From contig DASUCS010000055.1 of assembly GCA_036275935.1 (NCBI GenBank), positions 1-25,766 on the forward strand: DNA of 25,766 nucleotides, in the 5' to 3' direction. The DNA comes from DASUCS01 sp036275935. GTDB lineage: Bacteria; Actinomycetota; Acidimicrobiia; Acidimicrobiales; JACDCH01. Both the position numbers and the translations under genes were made by a program. Positions 15,503-23,722 of this stretch are shown here, piece by piece; position 1 is the stretch's first letter; every line of letters starts with the position of its first letter. Below the pieces are notes generated by a model. The model was not told where the DNA came from and ran no database searches. It saw only the letters and a list, made by a program, of their open reading frames with translations.

Positions 15503-16840
15503 ATGACCGAACAGGACGAGCCTCGGTACGCGGACCGGATGTTCCCCGCGCCCGTCGATCTGGGGATCGCGCAATCCGATCGAGCGGTTTCGTCGGTGCG
15601 GTTCGGAACCGAGAGCTACCTGACGGGCGGTCGGGGCGAAGGGTCGGCGTGGTACGAGGGCGGGGGCGCGATCGGCGACCGGGCCGTGCAGGGCATCACG
15701 ATCTATCCGCCGACGCGCGGCGTCGTGACGCAGGGCGACCCGTTCGAGCCTGTGAAGATCGGCGTGCTCATCGACATGGACCTCGGCCAGTTGCTCGCCG
15801 ACTGGATCGACCCCACGATCCTCGCCATCGAGGACGCGCTCAACGAGGGCGTGTACGGCCGCGGACCGATCGAGCTCGTCATCGCGGATGCACGGGCATT
15901 GCCGCGCGAGAACTACCGCAAGGTCCGTGACGGCTACCGGTGGTTGGTCGAACAAGGGTGCGTCGTCGTGCTCGGTCCGATGATCAGCGACAACTCGCTC
16001 GTGTTGCAGGACCTCGCCAACGAGCTGAAGGTCGCGTGCGTCGGCTGGACGGGGGCCCACAAGTTCGCGTCGGAGTACTGCTTCACCGTTGCCAACGGCG
16101 ACATCCCCACCGAAGGTGTGATGTGCGCGCAGTGGTTGAAGGCGAAGGGCATCGAGAAGGTCGGGATGTTCTGGGAGCAGGGCTCGTCGGGCCGCGACTA
16201 CGCCGACTACTTCCGCGACACCGCGCTGCAACTCGGACTGAAGGTGATGCGGGAGGTGAAGCTCGAGCCGAATCCTCGCGGGCTGAAAGATGACCTCGCG
16301 CTGATGAAGGATCTCGGTGTCGAGGGCATCTACTACGGCGGCTACGGCTACGCCACGTTCCACTTCGCCGAGGCACTCCGTGCGCTCGACTGGGATCCGC
16401 CGCGGGTCATGGGCACCGCGTTCATGTTCTATTCGAACTCGAACAAGTGGGCCGAGGGCCTCGAGGGGTGGCACGGCGTCGATCAGCTCGGCGAGGACGG
16501 CGCCAACGAGAACTACAACGCGATGATCGAACGGATGCAGGCCCGCTTCGGCCGGGCGACGCGCAATGTCGTCGTCGCACTGGCGTACGACACGGCGCGC
16601 GTCGCCATCCACGGCATCGGCAACGCCGCCATCCCTGAACCGCGCTGGGTGAAGGAAGGCATGGAGCGGATCCGGTGGATGCCGGCGACGAACGGCGGGC
16701 CGGGGACCTACATCCAGTTCGGTCCGTGGGATCGCAAGGGCTACAAGGGCGACTTCCTCACGATCCGCGAGCTCCGCGGCGGTGAGCTGCGCTTCGACGG
16801 CTATCACCGTCCGCAGTGGCCGTCGAACACGAGTGCATGA
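15503..16840 (+). CDS. periplasmic-binding-protein type 1 fold (branched-chain amino acid type), no signal peptide
   Basis: A 445-residue protein. From about residue 83 (PVKIGVLIDMDLG) it has the two-lobed Peripla_BP_6 fold of LivJ/AmiC-type receptors: DPTILAIEDALNE, GCVVVLGPMISDNS, GVMCAQWLKAKGIEKVGMFWEQGSSG and GIYYGGYGYATFHF. The first 82 residues are hydrophilic with no signal peptide, no lipobox and no membrane segment. Start ATG 15503 has GGGGGGAG just upstream. No ABC permease or ATPase is in the window. It is therefore probably a cytosolic ligand-binding protein (AmiC-like sensor or carrier) rather than a transporter component. First gene of the catabolic operon. Confidence 0.85.
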   Translation: MTEQDEPRYADRMFPAPVDLGIAQSDRAVSSVRFGTESYLTGGRGEGSAWYEGGGAIGDRAVQGITIYPPTRGVVTQGDPFEPVKIGVLIDMDLGQLLADWIDPTILAIEDALNEGVYGRGPIELVIADARALPRENYRKVRDGYRWLVEQGCVVVLGPMISDNSLVLQDLANELKVACVGWTGAHKFASEYCFTVANGDIPTEGVMCAQWLKAKGIEKVGMFWEQGSSGRDYADYFRDTALQLGLKVMREVKLEPNPRGLKDDLALMKDLGVEGIYYGGYGYATFHFAEALRALDWDPPRVMGTAFMFYSNSNKWAEGLEGWHGVDQLGEDGANENYNAMIERMQARFGRATRNVVVALAYDTARVAIHGIGNAAIPEPRWVKEGMERIRWMPATNGGPGTYIQFGPWDRKGYKGDFLTIRELRGGELRFDGYHRPQWPSNTSA

Positions 16841-16852
16841 GCGCCTGACCGC

Positions 16853-17590
16853 GTGACGACGAGGGTGTACATCCACGAATTGATCGAGATCGTGGGACAC
16901 AACCGCGCCAAGTACCAGCACCACATGACCGCGAACTGGGTGCCCGTCGCCCTCGAGGAGCGCAACCAGCGTTGCTACGGCGTCTGGTCGACGATCGGCT
17001 CGACGGGCCGGTGGCCCGAGGTCGTCAACATGTGGGAGTTCGCCGATTGGGACGGGCTCGTGCACAACTTCGAGGTCGAGACCTCGGGTGGGCGTGACCA
17101 GGACCCCTCACTCGCCGAGTGGTGGGCGACGGCGTCGCAGTTCCGGCGCGGCGGGCTCGACCGCATCCTCGTCCCCGACGATGACAGCGCGGGGATCGAC
17201 GACCTCTGCGCCAACGGCGTTCGTGGCGCGCTGTACTGCCACGAGATCGTGCGCGTGCCACCGGGTCGCGCGTCGGAGCTCCTCGACGCCGTGCGCGCCA
17301 CAGGTGAGAGCCTCTACGAGGTGGAGGGGCTCGAGCTGGTCGGTGCGTTCCGCACGGCGATGCGGGCCGACGACGAGTGCGTCGTGTTGTGGGCGTGCCC
17401 GAACTGGAAGGCGTGGGGCGACTTCGAGCAGGCATGGCACGGCGACGGCGAGCTCGCCGGCTGGAGCAAGGGTCTGATCGACTTCGGTGCGACGTGGCAG
17501 CGCACGGTCCTCGTCGATGCCGAGCTGTCGCCGATGCGCATCGGGCGCCAACCATCGGTTCAGGATCGCCGGCCACTGGACCAGGTATGA
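16853..17590 (+). CDS. tandem NIPSNAP-like / dimeric alpha-beta barrel protein
   Basis: A 245-residue soluble protein with two similar halves: residues about 3-110 (VYIHELIEIV...VVNMWEFADWDGLVHNF) and about 122-225 (ALYCHEIVRVPPG...CVVLWACPNWKAWGDFEQAW). Each has the ferredoxin-like pattern of NIPSNAP/ABM-type domains, so one chain could form its own pseudo-dimeric barrel. Such domains bind small hydrophobic molecules or act as monooxygenase/isomerase-like enzymes; no catalytic residue is certain. Start GTG 16853, 12 bp after the previous stop; the stop overlaps the next start as ATGA. Confidence 0.7.
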   Translation: MTTRVYIHELIEIVGHNRAKYQHHMTANWVPVALEERNQRCYGVWSTIGSTGRWPEVVNMWEFADWDGLVHNFEVETSGGRDQDPSLAEWWATASQFRRGGLDRILVPDDDSAGIDDLCANGVRGALYCHEIVRVPPGRASELLDAVRATGESLYEVEGLELVGAFRTAMRADDECVVLWACPNWKAWGDFEQAWHGDGELAGWSKGLIDFGATWQRTVLVDAELSPMRIGRQPSVQDRRPLDQV

Positions 17591-18843
17591 GCGAGTCCAC
17601 GCGGGTCGACGGCCAGATCACCGACGACGCGATCGCACGACTGCGCGCCCGCATCGGCGTCGCGGAACCACATCCGATGGCGCCGCACTACTCGCTGCCG
17701 ACCACTGACACGTTCCGTCACGTCGCCGAGGCCTACGGCGACGACAACCCGCTCTGGTGCGATCCTTCGTACGCGGAGACCACGCGCTGGAACGGCCCGA
17801 TCGCACCGCCCGTCCTCGTCGGCGGCGACACCTTGATCGGCGACGACGAAATCACCGAACTCGACGCCGACACCGCGTCGCTGTTGAAGGGCGACCCGCT
17901 GCGCGGCGTGCACGCGTTCTACGCCGCATCGGCGCGGGAGTGGTGGCACCCGCTGAGGCCGCTCACGCGCGTCGCTCGTCGCAATGCGCTGGTCGCGGTC
18001 CTGGACAAGCCGAGCGAGTTCGCCGAACGGGCTGTGCACGAGTGGACGGGTCAGGTGTTCCGCGAGGTGGAAGGCCCTTTGCTCGCTGGTCAGTACCGGT
18101 TGATGATTCGCACCGAGCGCACCAAGGCTCGAGCACGCAAGAAGTACGACGACATCGAACTGGCGTCCTACACCGACGACGACATCGAGGCGATCGAGAA
18201 GCAGTACGCCTCCGAGACACCGCGAGGCGCCGAGCCTCGATGGTGGGAGGACGTCGAAGAGGGCGACGACGTCGGACCGCTCGTCAAGGGTCCACTCACC
18301 GTCACCGACATGATCTGCTGGCACGTCGGCATGGGCATGGGGCTGTACGGGGTGAAGGCACTGCGATTGGCGGCCAAGAACCGCGCGCGCATTCCGCGCT
18401 TCTTCCATCGCGACGAGCACAACGTGCCCGATGTGATGCAACGCGTGCACTGGGATCCCGAGTTCGCCAAGCGCTCCGGCAACCCGACGACGTTCGACTA
18501 CGGCCGCATGCGCGAGACGTGGCTGATCCACCTGTGCACCGATTGGATGGGTGACGACGCATGGTTGTGGAAGCTCGACTGTGAGTTCCGGCTCTTCAAT
18601 TACGTCGGTGACACGCAATGGGTTCGGGGCACCGTTGCGCGCAAGTACGTCGCCGAGGGCGATCGTCCTGCCGTGGATCTCGACCTGTCGTGCACGAACC
18701 AGCGAGGGCAGGAGACGACACCGGGGCACGCGACGATCCTGCTGCCGTCCCGCGAGCACGGTCAGGTTCGACTGCCCGACCCGCCGGCCACGGATCTGCA
18801 GGGCGCGCTCGAGGAGATCGCCGCGAGGTGGGGAGACCGATGA
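17587..18843 (+). CDS. FAS1-like/MaoC-type acyl dehydratase (double hotdog)
   Basis: A 418-residue protein with two hotdog domains. The N-terminal half carries the FAS1-like dehydratase pattern VAEAYGDDNPLWCDPSYA, then IAPPVLV; the His of the classic D-x-N-x-x-H hydratase motif is Trp here, as in many members of this group. The C-terminal half has VTDMICWHVGMGMGLYG, VHWDPEFA and the conserved RMRETWLIHLCTDWMGDDAW region. It likely hydrates or dehydrates an acyl-CoA intermediate. Starts by ATGA overlap with the preceding gene; its own stop overlaps the next start the same way. Confidence 0.85.
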   Translation: MSESTRVDGQITDDAIARLRARIGVAEPHPMAPHYSLPTTDTFRHVAEAYGDDNPLWCDPSYAETTRWNGPIAPPVLVGGDTLIGDDEITELDADTASLLKGDPLRGVHAFYAASAREWWHPLRPLTRVARRNALVAVLDKPSEFAERAVHEWTGQVFREVEGPLLAGQYRLMIRTERTKARARKKYDDIELASYTDDDIEAIEKQYASETPRGAEPRWWEDVEEGDDVGPLVKGPLTVTDMICWHVGMGMGLYGVKALRLAAKNRARIPRFFHRDEHNVPDVMQRVHWDPEFAKRSGNPTTFDYGRMRETWLIHLCTDWMGDDAWLWKLDCEFRLFNYVGDTQWVRGTVARKYVAEGDRPAVDLDLSCTNQRGQETTPGHATILLPSREHGQVRLPDPPATDLQGALEEIAARWGDR

Positions 18844-19631
18844 CCGTCCACGTCTCGCGCGACGGCGGCGTGCTGCGCCTGCACCTCGACAAGCCGAAGA
18901 AGCGCAATGCACTCGACGACGCCATGGTGCAGACGCTGATCGACGAGGTCGACGGGGCGGGTCGTGACGAGTCCGTGCGTTCGATCCTGCTCACGGCCGA
19001 GGGCGAGCACTTCTGCAGTGGCTTCGACATCGTTGGCCGCAACGCCGCCGATGGTGAGCAGCGTCCTCGAATCGGCTCGATCCAACGACGTCTTCCCGCG
19101 CAGGCGCATCGCCTGATTCCGGTGTTCTGCACAACGCAGGTGCCGATCGTGGTCGCCGCCCGGGGCTGGATCGCGGGCATCGGACTGCACGTCCTCGCCG
19201 CATCGGACTTCGCCGTCGTTGCCGATGACGCGCGCGTGTGGGAGCCGTTCAGCCGGCGCGGCTTCGCGCCCGACTCCGGCGGCACGTGGCTGCTCCCCCG
19301 GCTCGTCGGGATGCAGCACGCGCGTGAACTGCTGATCCTCGGAACGGCGATCGATGGACGTACCGCGGTCGCGTGGGGCCTGGCGCACACGGTCGTCGCC
19401 GCAGCCGACGTCGACGACACCGCACACGAGTTGGCGGCCCGGCTCGCGACTGGCGCCACCGTCTCAGTCGGTCTCACAAAATGGCTCCTGCACACCTCGG
19501 CCGAGCACACGCTCGAGCAGCATTTGCGCGACGAGGCGTTCGCCATGGAGCTGTCGAGTCGCAGCGAGGACTTCCGCGAGGGGCTGAAAGCGTTCGTGGA
19601 CAAACGCGACCCGGAGTTCCGCGGCAGGTGA
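18840..19631 (+). CDS. enoyl-CoA hydratase/isomerase family protein 1
   Basis: A 263-residue crotonase-fold enzyme. Oxyanion-hole regions: HFCSGFDI (58-64) and ARGWIAGIGLHVLAASDF (107-124). In the following catalytic segment, VWEPFSRRGFAPDSGGTWLLPRLVG, the first catalytic Glu of classic hydratases is not at its usual place and an Asp (PDSGG, Asp145) sits at the second, a pattern seen in isomerase-type members (PaaG-like). It may be an isomerase rather than a hydratase. Start ATG 18840 by ATGA overlap; the stop overlaps the next GTG. Confidence 0.9.
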   Translation: MTVHVSRDGGVLRLHLDKPKKRNALDDAMVQTLIDEVDGAGRDESVRSILLTAEGEHFCSGFDIVGRNAADGEQRPRIGSIQRRLPAQAHRLIPVFCTTQVPIVVAARGWIAGIGLHVLAASDFAVVADDARVWEPFSRRGFAPDSGGTWLLPRLVGMQHARELLILGTAIDGRTAVAWGLAHTVVAAADVDDTAHELAARLATGATVSVGLTKWLLHTSAEHTLEQHLRDEAFAMELSSRSEDFREGLKAFVDKRDPEFRGR

Positions 19632-20788
19632 TCAGCAGCGCGGCAGACGCCCGGATGTGGGTCGACCAACACGTACCCGCGGCGTGGCGTGACGCCGCCG
19701 AGGCCGGTCGACCGATCCGGGAAGTGCGCACCTTCGCCGAGTACGAAGCCTGGTACCCAACCTTCGCCGCATCAGGTCTGGTGGCGCCGACGTGGCCGAA
19801 GGAGTACGGCGGCCTCGGTCTCGATGTGCCGACCGCTCGCGAGATCGAAGCCGTGCTGACGCCCTACGCGCTCGGTCGACTCAATCCGCTCGGCCTCAAT
19901 CTCTGTGCGCCGGCGCTGTTCGCGCACGGCACCGAGGAGCAGCGGCTGCGGTTTCTGCCGCGGATCGTCGACAACACGGAGAAGTGGTGCCAGCTGTTCA
20001 GCGAGCCGGGCGCCGGATCGGATTTGGCCTCACTCGCGACCCGTGCCGTTCGCGATGGCGATGACTGGGTGCTCAGCGGTCAGAAGGTCTGGACGACGTG
20101 GGCACACCTGTCGGACTGGGCGGTGTGCCTCGCCCGCACGAACCCCGACGTGCCGAAGCGAGACGGCATCACCTACTTCCTCGTCGACCTGCACGCGCCC
20201 GGGGTCACGGTTCGTCCGTTGCGCCACATCACCGGCGAGATCGACTTCAACGAGGTGTTCCTCGACGAGGTACGGATACCGGACTTCCAGCGCGTCGGTG
20301 CAGAGGGCGGCGGGTGGAAGGTCGCGGGCGCAACGTTGTCCGGGGAGCGACAGATGGTGTCGGGCGCGGGATCCGGCGGCGTGGATCGCATCGGCGGCTC
20401 CGGCGCGGATGCGCTGACCGATCGTGGCATCGAGGATGCCGTCATGCGGCAGCGCGTGGTGAAGCTCTGGGGCGAGGAACAGATCCGCGCCTGGACGAAT
20501 CGTCGATTGCGCGGTGGCCCGCTCACGTCGATCGGCAAGGTGCACCAAGGAGACCTCAATCAACGCATCCAGCTCGCGGCGGTCGATCTCATGGGCGCGA
20601 GTGCGATGGCGTGGCCGGATGACGCCCTCGACCGCACGGTCAAGGGCATGCTGCGCAGCCGGGCCAACACGATCGAGGGCGGTACCACCGAGGTCAACAA
20701 GAACGTGATCGGCGAGCGAGTTCTCGGGCTCCCCCGCGAACCGGACCAGTACTCGAAGTCACCCTGGAAGGACGTCCCGCGATCGTGA
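19628..20788 (+). CDS. acyl-CoA dehydrogenase family protein
   Basis: A 386-residue FAD-dependent enzyme that introduces a double bond alpha,beta to a CoA thioester. Motifs: WPKEYGGLGLD, CQLFSEPGAGSDLASLATRA (121-140, FAD/substrate binding), WTTWAHLSDWAVCLARTN, and the C-terminal IEGGTTEVNKNVIGERVLG segment, which includes the region of the usual catalytic base and FAD contacts. Length is normal for the family. Start GTG 19628 overlaps the previous stop (GTGA). An ETF gene, needed as electron acceptor, is not in the window. Confidence 0.93.
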   Translation: MISSAADARMWVDQHVPAAWRDAAEAGRPIREVRTFAEYEAWYPTFAASGLVAPTWPKEYGGLGLDVPTAREIEAVLTPYALGRLNPLGLNLCAPALFAHGTEEQRLRFLPRIVDNTEKWCQLFSEPGAGSDLASLATRAVRDGDDWVLSGQKVWTTWAHLSDWAVCLARTNPDVPKRDGITYFLVDLHAPGVTVRPLRHITGEIDFNEVFLDEVRIPDFQRVGAEGGGWKVAGATLSGERQMVSGAGSGGVDRIGGSGADALTDRGIEDAVMRQRVVKLWGEEQIRAWTNRRLRGGPLTSIGKVHQGDLNQRIQLAAVDLMGASAMAWPDDALDRTVKGMLRSRANTIEGGTTEVNKNVIGERVLGLPREPDQYSKSPWKDVPRS

Positions 20789-21576
20789 GCTACGAGCATC
20801 TGATCGTCGAGCGGCACGGACCGGTCGGCTGGCTGATCAACAACCGTCCCGACCAGCTCAACGCGATGAACTGGAAGATGCGCGAGGAGTTCGGCGACGC
20901 GTGGCTCGAGCTCGACCGTGACCCGAATGTCCGGGTCATCGTGCACACGGGCAATGGACGGGCCTTCCAGACGGGTGTCGACGTCACGGAGATCGCGTCC
21001 GACGGCGTCGGCATGCAGCGCTACGGCGAGAGCCTCGAGAACTGGGATCTCCACTTCACGGCGTGGCACCAGAAGGTGTGGAAGCCGGTCATCACCGCGG
21101 TCAACGGATTGTGCGCGGGTGGCGGCTTCCATTGGGTCGCCGACGCCGACATCGTGATCTGCGCGTCAGATGCGCAGTTCTTCGATCCGCACGTGTCCGT
21201 CGGACAGGTCGTGTCGATCGAGGCGATCGGCCTGATGCGCAAGATCCCGGTCGAGGCCGTGATGCGCATGGCCTTCCTGGGCCGGCACGAACGGCTCTCC
21301 GCCGCCCGCGCGTACGAGCTCGGAATGGTCAGCGAGGTCGTCGACCCGCCGGAGCGACTGCGCGAACGCGCACAAGAGCTCGGCGAGACGATCGCGCGCA
21401 ACAGCCCTGCCGCGATGGCGGCGACGAAGCGCGCGCTGTCGTACGCGTTGGAGATGGGTCTGACCGACGCGTGCAAGGCGGGCGCGCAGGAGCTCATGTC
21501 GATGTGGGGTCATCCCGACCAGGCCGAAGGCCCGGCCGCGTTCGCCGAGAAGCGTGAGCCGCGTTGGCAGACCTGA
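20785..21576 (+). CDS. enoyl-CoA hydratase/isomerase family protein 2
   Basis: A 263-residue crotonase-fold protein. Oxyanion regions: GRAFQTGVDV and VNGLCAGGGFHWVADADIVI. The catalytic stretch reads FFDPHVSVGQVVSIEAIGLM, with His-Val where hydratases usually show Pro-Glu, so the first catalytic Glu is absent; activity as a simple hydratase is doubtful. Only about a quarter of positions look shared with the first copy, so this is not a recent duplication. Start GTG 20785 by GTGA overlap with the dehydrogenase stop; the end overlaps the next gene by 13 bp. Confidence 0.9.
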   Translation: MSYEHLIVERHGPVGWLINNRPDQLNAMNWKMREEFGDAWLELDRDPNVRVIVHTGNGRAFQTGVDVTEIASDGVGMQRYGESLENWDLHFTAWHQKVWKPVITAVNGLCAGGGFHWVADADIVICASDAQFFDPHVSVGQVVSIEAIGLMRKIPVEAVMRMAFLGRHERLSAARAYELGMVSEVVDPPERLRERAQELGETIARNSPAAMAATKRALSYALEMGLTDACKAGAQELMSMWGHPDQAEGPAAFAEKREPRWQT

Positions 21577-22850
21577 CGCTGCTCGACGTCCTTCCGCCGG
21601 CGAGCGAGGACATCGTCGTCTACGCGCCCGACGGCGAATGGACCGGGTCTCGCCTGCGGGCGCGCGTCGACGCGCTCACGGCGCAGTACGACATCACCCC
21701 GGGTACGGCGATCGGCCGGCCGCTCCCGAACGGCGGCGAGCTGATCGCCAACCTCTTTGCCGTGTGGAAGGCCGGTGGCGTGTACGTCCCTGTGAACCCC
21801 CGGCTGACCCGAACCGAAATCGAACGGATCGAGCGCGACGTCCTCGGTCGTGAGTTCGAACGGGGCGTCGCCGTCGTGTCCTTCACGTCCGGCACGACGG
21901 GCGCTCCGAAGCCGGTGCCGTTGTTGCACGCGCGCGTGCTCGAGGGCATCGACCAGGTGCTCGGCACGCTCCGGGCCCGCCCGGCCGATCCAACCAAGCC
22001 GCCGATGCCGAATCTCGTCCCGGTGTCGCTCGGTCTGTGGAACGGCATCTACCAAGTGCTCTTCGCGTTCCGCACTGGCGCCCCCGTCGTGCTCATGGAC
22101 CGATTCGAGACACACGAGTTCGCCGACCTCGTCAAGCGGTTCGCCATCAAGAGCACTGTGCTCCCTCCGGCAGCGATGGTGATGCTGTCGGACGACGCGA
22201 CGATCGACGAGCTGACGCCGCTCAAGTACGTGCGCAGCATCTCGGCGCCGCTCTCGCCCCTGCAGGCCCGCCGGTTCCGCGACCGCTTCGGCATCAGCGT
22301 CTTGAACGGCTACGGCCAGACGGAGCTCGGCGGCGAGGTGATCGGCTGGAGCGCGGCCGACCTCAAGGCGTTCGGCGACGACAAGCTCGGCGCCGTCGGC
22401 CGGACGCACAACGGTGTCGAAGCCCGTACCGACGACGACACCGATGAGCTCCTCATCCGCATCCCGGGCCGATTCGACGACTGGCACCACACCGGCGACA
22501 TCGCTCGCATCGACGAGGACGGGTTCGTGTGGATCGACGGACGCGTCTCCGACATGATCAATCGCGGCGGGCTCAAGGTGCATCCGGGCGAGATCGAAGA
22601 GGTCCTTCGACTGTGGCCGTCCGTCATGGACGTTGCCGTCGTCGGTGCACCCGATGCACGGCTCGGCGAGGTCCCCGTCGCGTTCGTGGTCGAGCGATCA
22701 CCGACGAACGATGTGGAGCTCGAGACTCTCTGTCGGGCGCACGTCGCTCCGTACAAGGTGCCTGTACGTTTCGTCCGCGTGCCGGCGCTGCCGCGCAACG
22801 AGAACGGCAAGGTGGTCAAGACCCAACTCCTCGAGCTGAAGGACGCATGA
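21564..22850 (+). CDS. short AMP-forming acyl-CoA ligase
   Basis: A 428-residue ANL-superfamily enzyme, about 100 residues shorter than usual. All core motifs are present: FTSGTTGAPKP (107-117), YGQTE (250-254), HHTGD (308-312), hinge RGGLKVHPGEIE and catalytic Lys416 in NGKVVK. The N-terminal lobe is cut down: only about 27 residues separate PVNPR (76-80) from TSGTTG, against about 74 in the full-length ligase at 12520-14124. Start is TTG 21564, overlapping the previous gene by 13 bp; a GTG at 21554 is out of frame. It probably activates a pathway acid to its CoA ester. Confidence 0.87.
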   Translation: MADLTLLDVLPPASEDIVVYAPDGEWTGSRLRARVDALTAQYDITPGTAIGRPLPNGGELIANLFAVWKAGGVYVPVNPRLTRTEIERIERDVLGREFERGVAVVSFTSGTTGAPKPVPLLHARVLEGIDQVLGTLRARPADPTKPPMPNLVPVSLGLWNGIYQVLFAFRTGAPVVLMDRFETHEFADLVKRFAIKSTVLPPAAMVMLSDDATIDELTPLKYVRSISAPLSPLQARRFRDRFGISVLNGYGQTELGGEVIGWSAADLKAFGDDKLGAVGRTHNGVEARTDDDTDELLIRIPGRFDDWHHTGDIARIDEDGFVWIDGRVSDMINRGGLKVHPGEIEEVLRLWPSVMDVAVVGAPDARLGEVPVAFVVERSPTNDVELETLCRAHVAPYKVPVRFVRVPALPRNENGKVVKTQLLELKDA

Positions 22851-23722
22851 AAGAACTACGTGACAAGGTTGCGGTCGTCACCGGCGGTGCGGGTGGGATC
22901 GGCAAGGCATTGTGCGAGGAGCTGGTCGCCGAGGGCGCCAACGTCGTCGTCGCGGACGTGCAGGACGAATTGCTCGCAACGACGACCAAGGAGCTGTGCG
23001 CCAAGGGCAACGCCATCGGCGTGCACGGCGACGTCACCGACGCAGCATCGATGGAAGCGCTGGCCGACCGCACGTGGTCCGAGTTCGGCGGATGTCACCT
23101 TCTCTTCAACAACGCCGGCGTCGGCGCACCTTCGGCCAAGCCGTGGGAGTCGACGCCGAATGACTGGCGGTGGGTCTTCGACGTGAACGTGCTCGGCGTC
23201 GCCAACGGCGTGGCGGCATTCGTTCCCCGGATGATCGACGGCGGCGATGACGGCCACATCGTCAACACGTCGTCGCCGAACGGTGGGTTCTCCTACATGC
23301 CGACCGCAGCCGTGTACGCAGCCAGCAAGGCGGCGGTGAGCGCCTACACGGAGATGTTGCAGAACCAGTTCCTCGCCGACGAGCTGAAGCTGCGCGCATC
23401 GGTGTTCTATCCATCCGGCGGGATGCTGAAGACCGGCATGTGGACCGCCGAGTCGCGCCGACCAGCCGAGTACGCGCGCGAACGACCTCGCACGACGCCG
23501 TCGATCACAGTCGAAGTGCTCGAGGCCAAAGCCAAGGAGGGTGGCTACGAGCTTCCGTGGCAGGACCTCAATGAGCTCGCCCGCGTGGCGCTGCAAGGGG
23601 TGAAGGACGAGCGCTTCGTCATCATGATCGGCGCCGACCACGTCGGCGCGCAGCTGCACGCTCGCGCCGACCAACTCGGCAACGGCATGTGTCCGCCGTA
23701 CGAGAGCCGCGGAGTCCTGTGA
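22847..23722 (+). CDS. SDR family NAD(P)-dependent oxidoreductase
   Basis: A 291-residue classical short-chain dehydrogenase. Cofactor motif TGGAGGIG (12-19), Asp37 at the end of the second strand (VVVADVQ) favouring NAD(H), NNAG (88-91), Asn114 in VNVLG, catalytic Ser142/143, Tyr157 and Lys161 (YAASK). It would oxidise a secondary alcohol, probably the hydroxyacyl intermediate produced by the hydratases, or reduce a ketone. Start ATG 22847 by ATGA overlap; its stop shares one base with the next ATG. Confidence 0.93.
   Translation: MKELRDKVAVVTGGAGGIGKALCEELVAEGANVVVADVQDELLATTTKELCAKGNAIGVHGDVTDAASMEALADRTWSEFGGCHLLFNNAGVGAPSAKPWESTPNDWRWVFDVNVLGVANGVAAFVPRMIDGGDDGHIVNTSSPNGGFSYMPTAAVYAASKAAVSAYTEMLQNQFLADELKLRASVFYPSGGMLKTGMWTAESRRPAEYARERPRTTPSITVEVLEAKAKEGGYELPWQDLNELARVALQGVKDERFVIMIGADHVGAQLHARADQLGNGMCPPYESRGVL

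Noticed and set aside
15482..17065. 527-residue open frame on the minus strand
   Set aside because: High-GC shadow of the binding-protein gene; composition is rich in Arg, Asp, His and Val with no motif.
17560..18912. 450-residue open frame on the minus strand
   Set aside because: Antisense shadow of the dehydratase gene; no recognisable domain and no coupled context.
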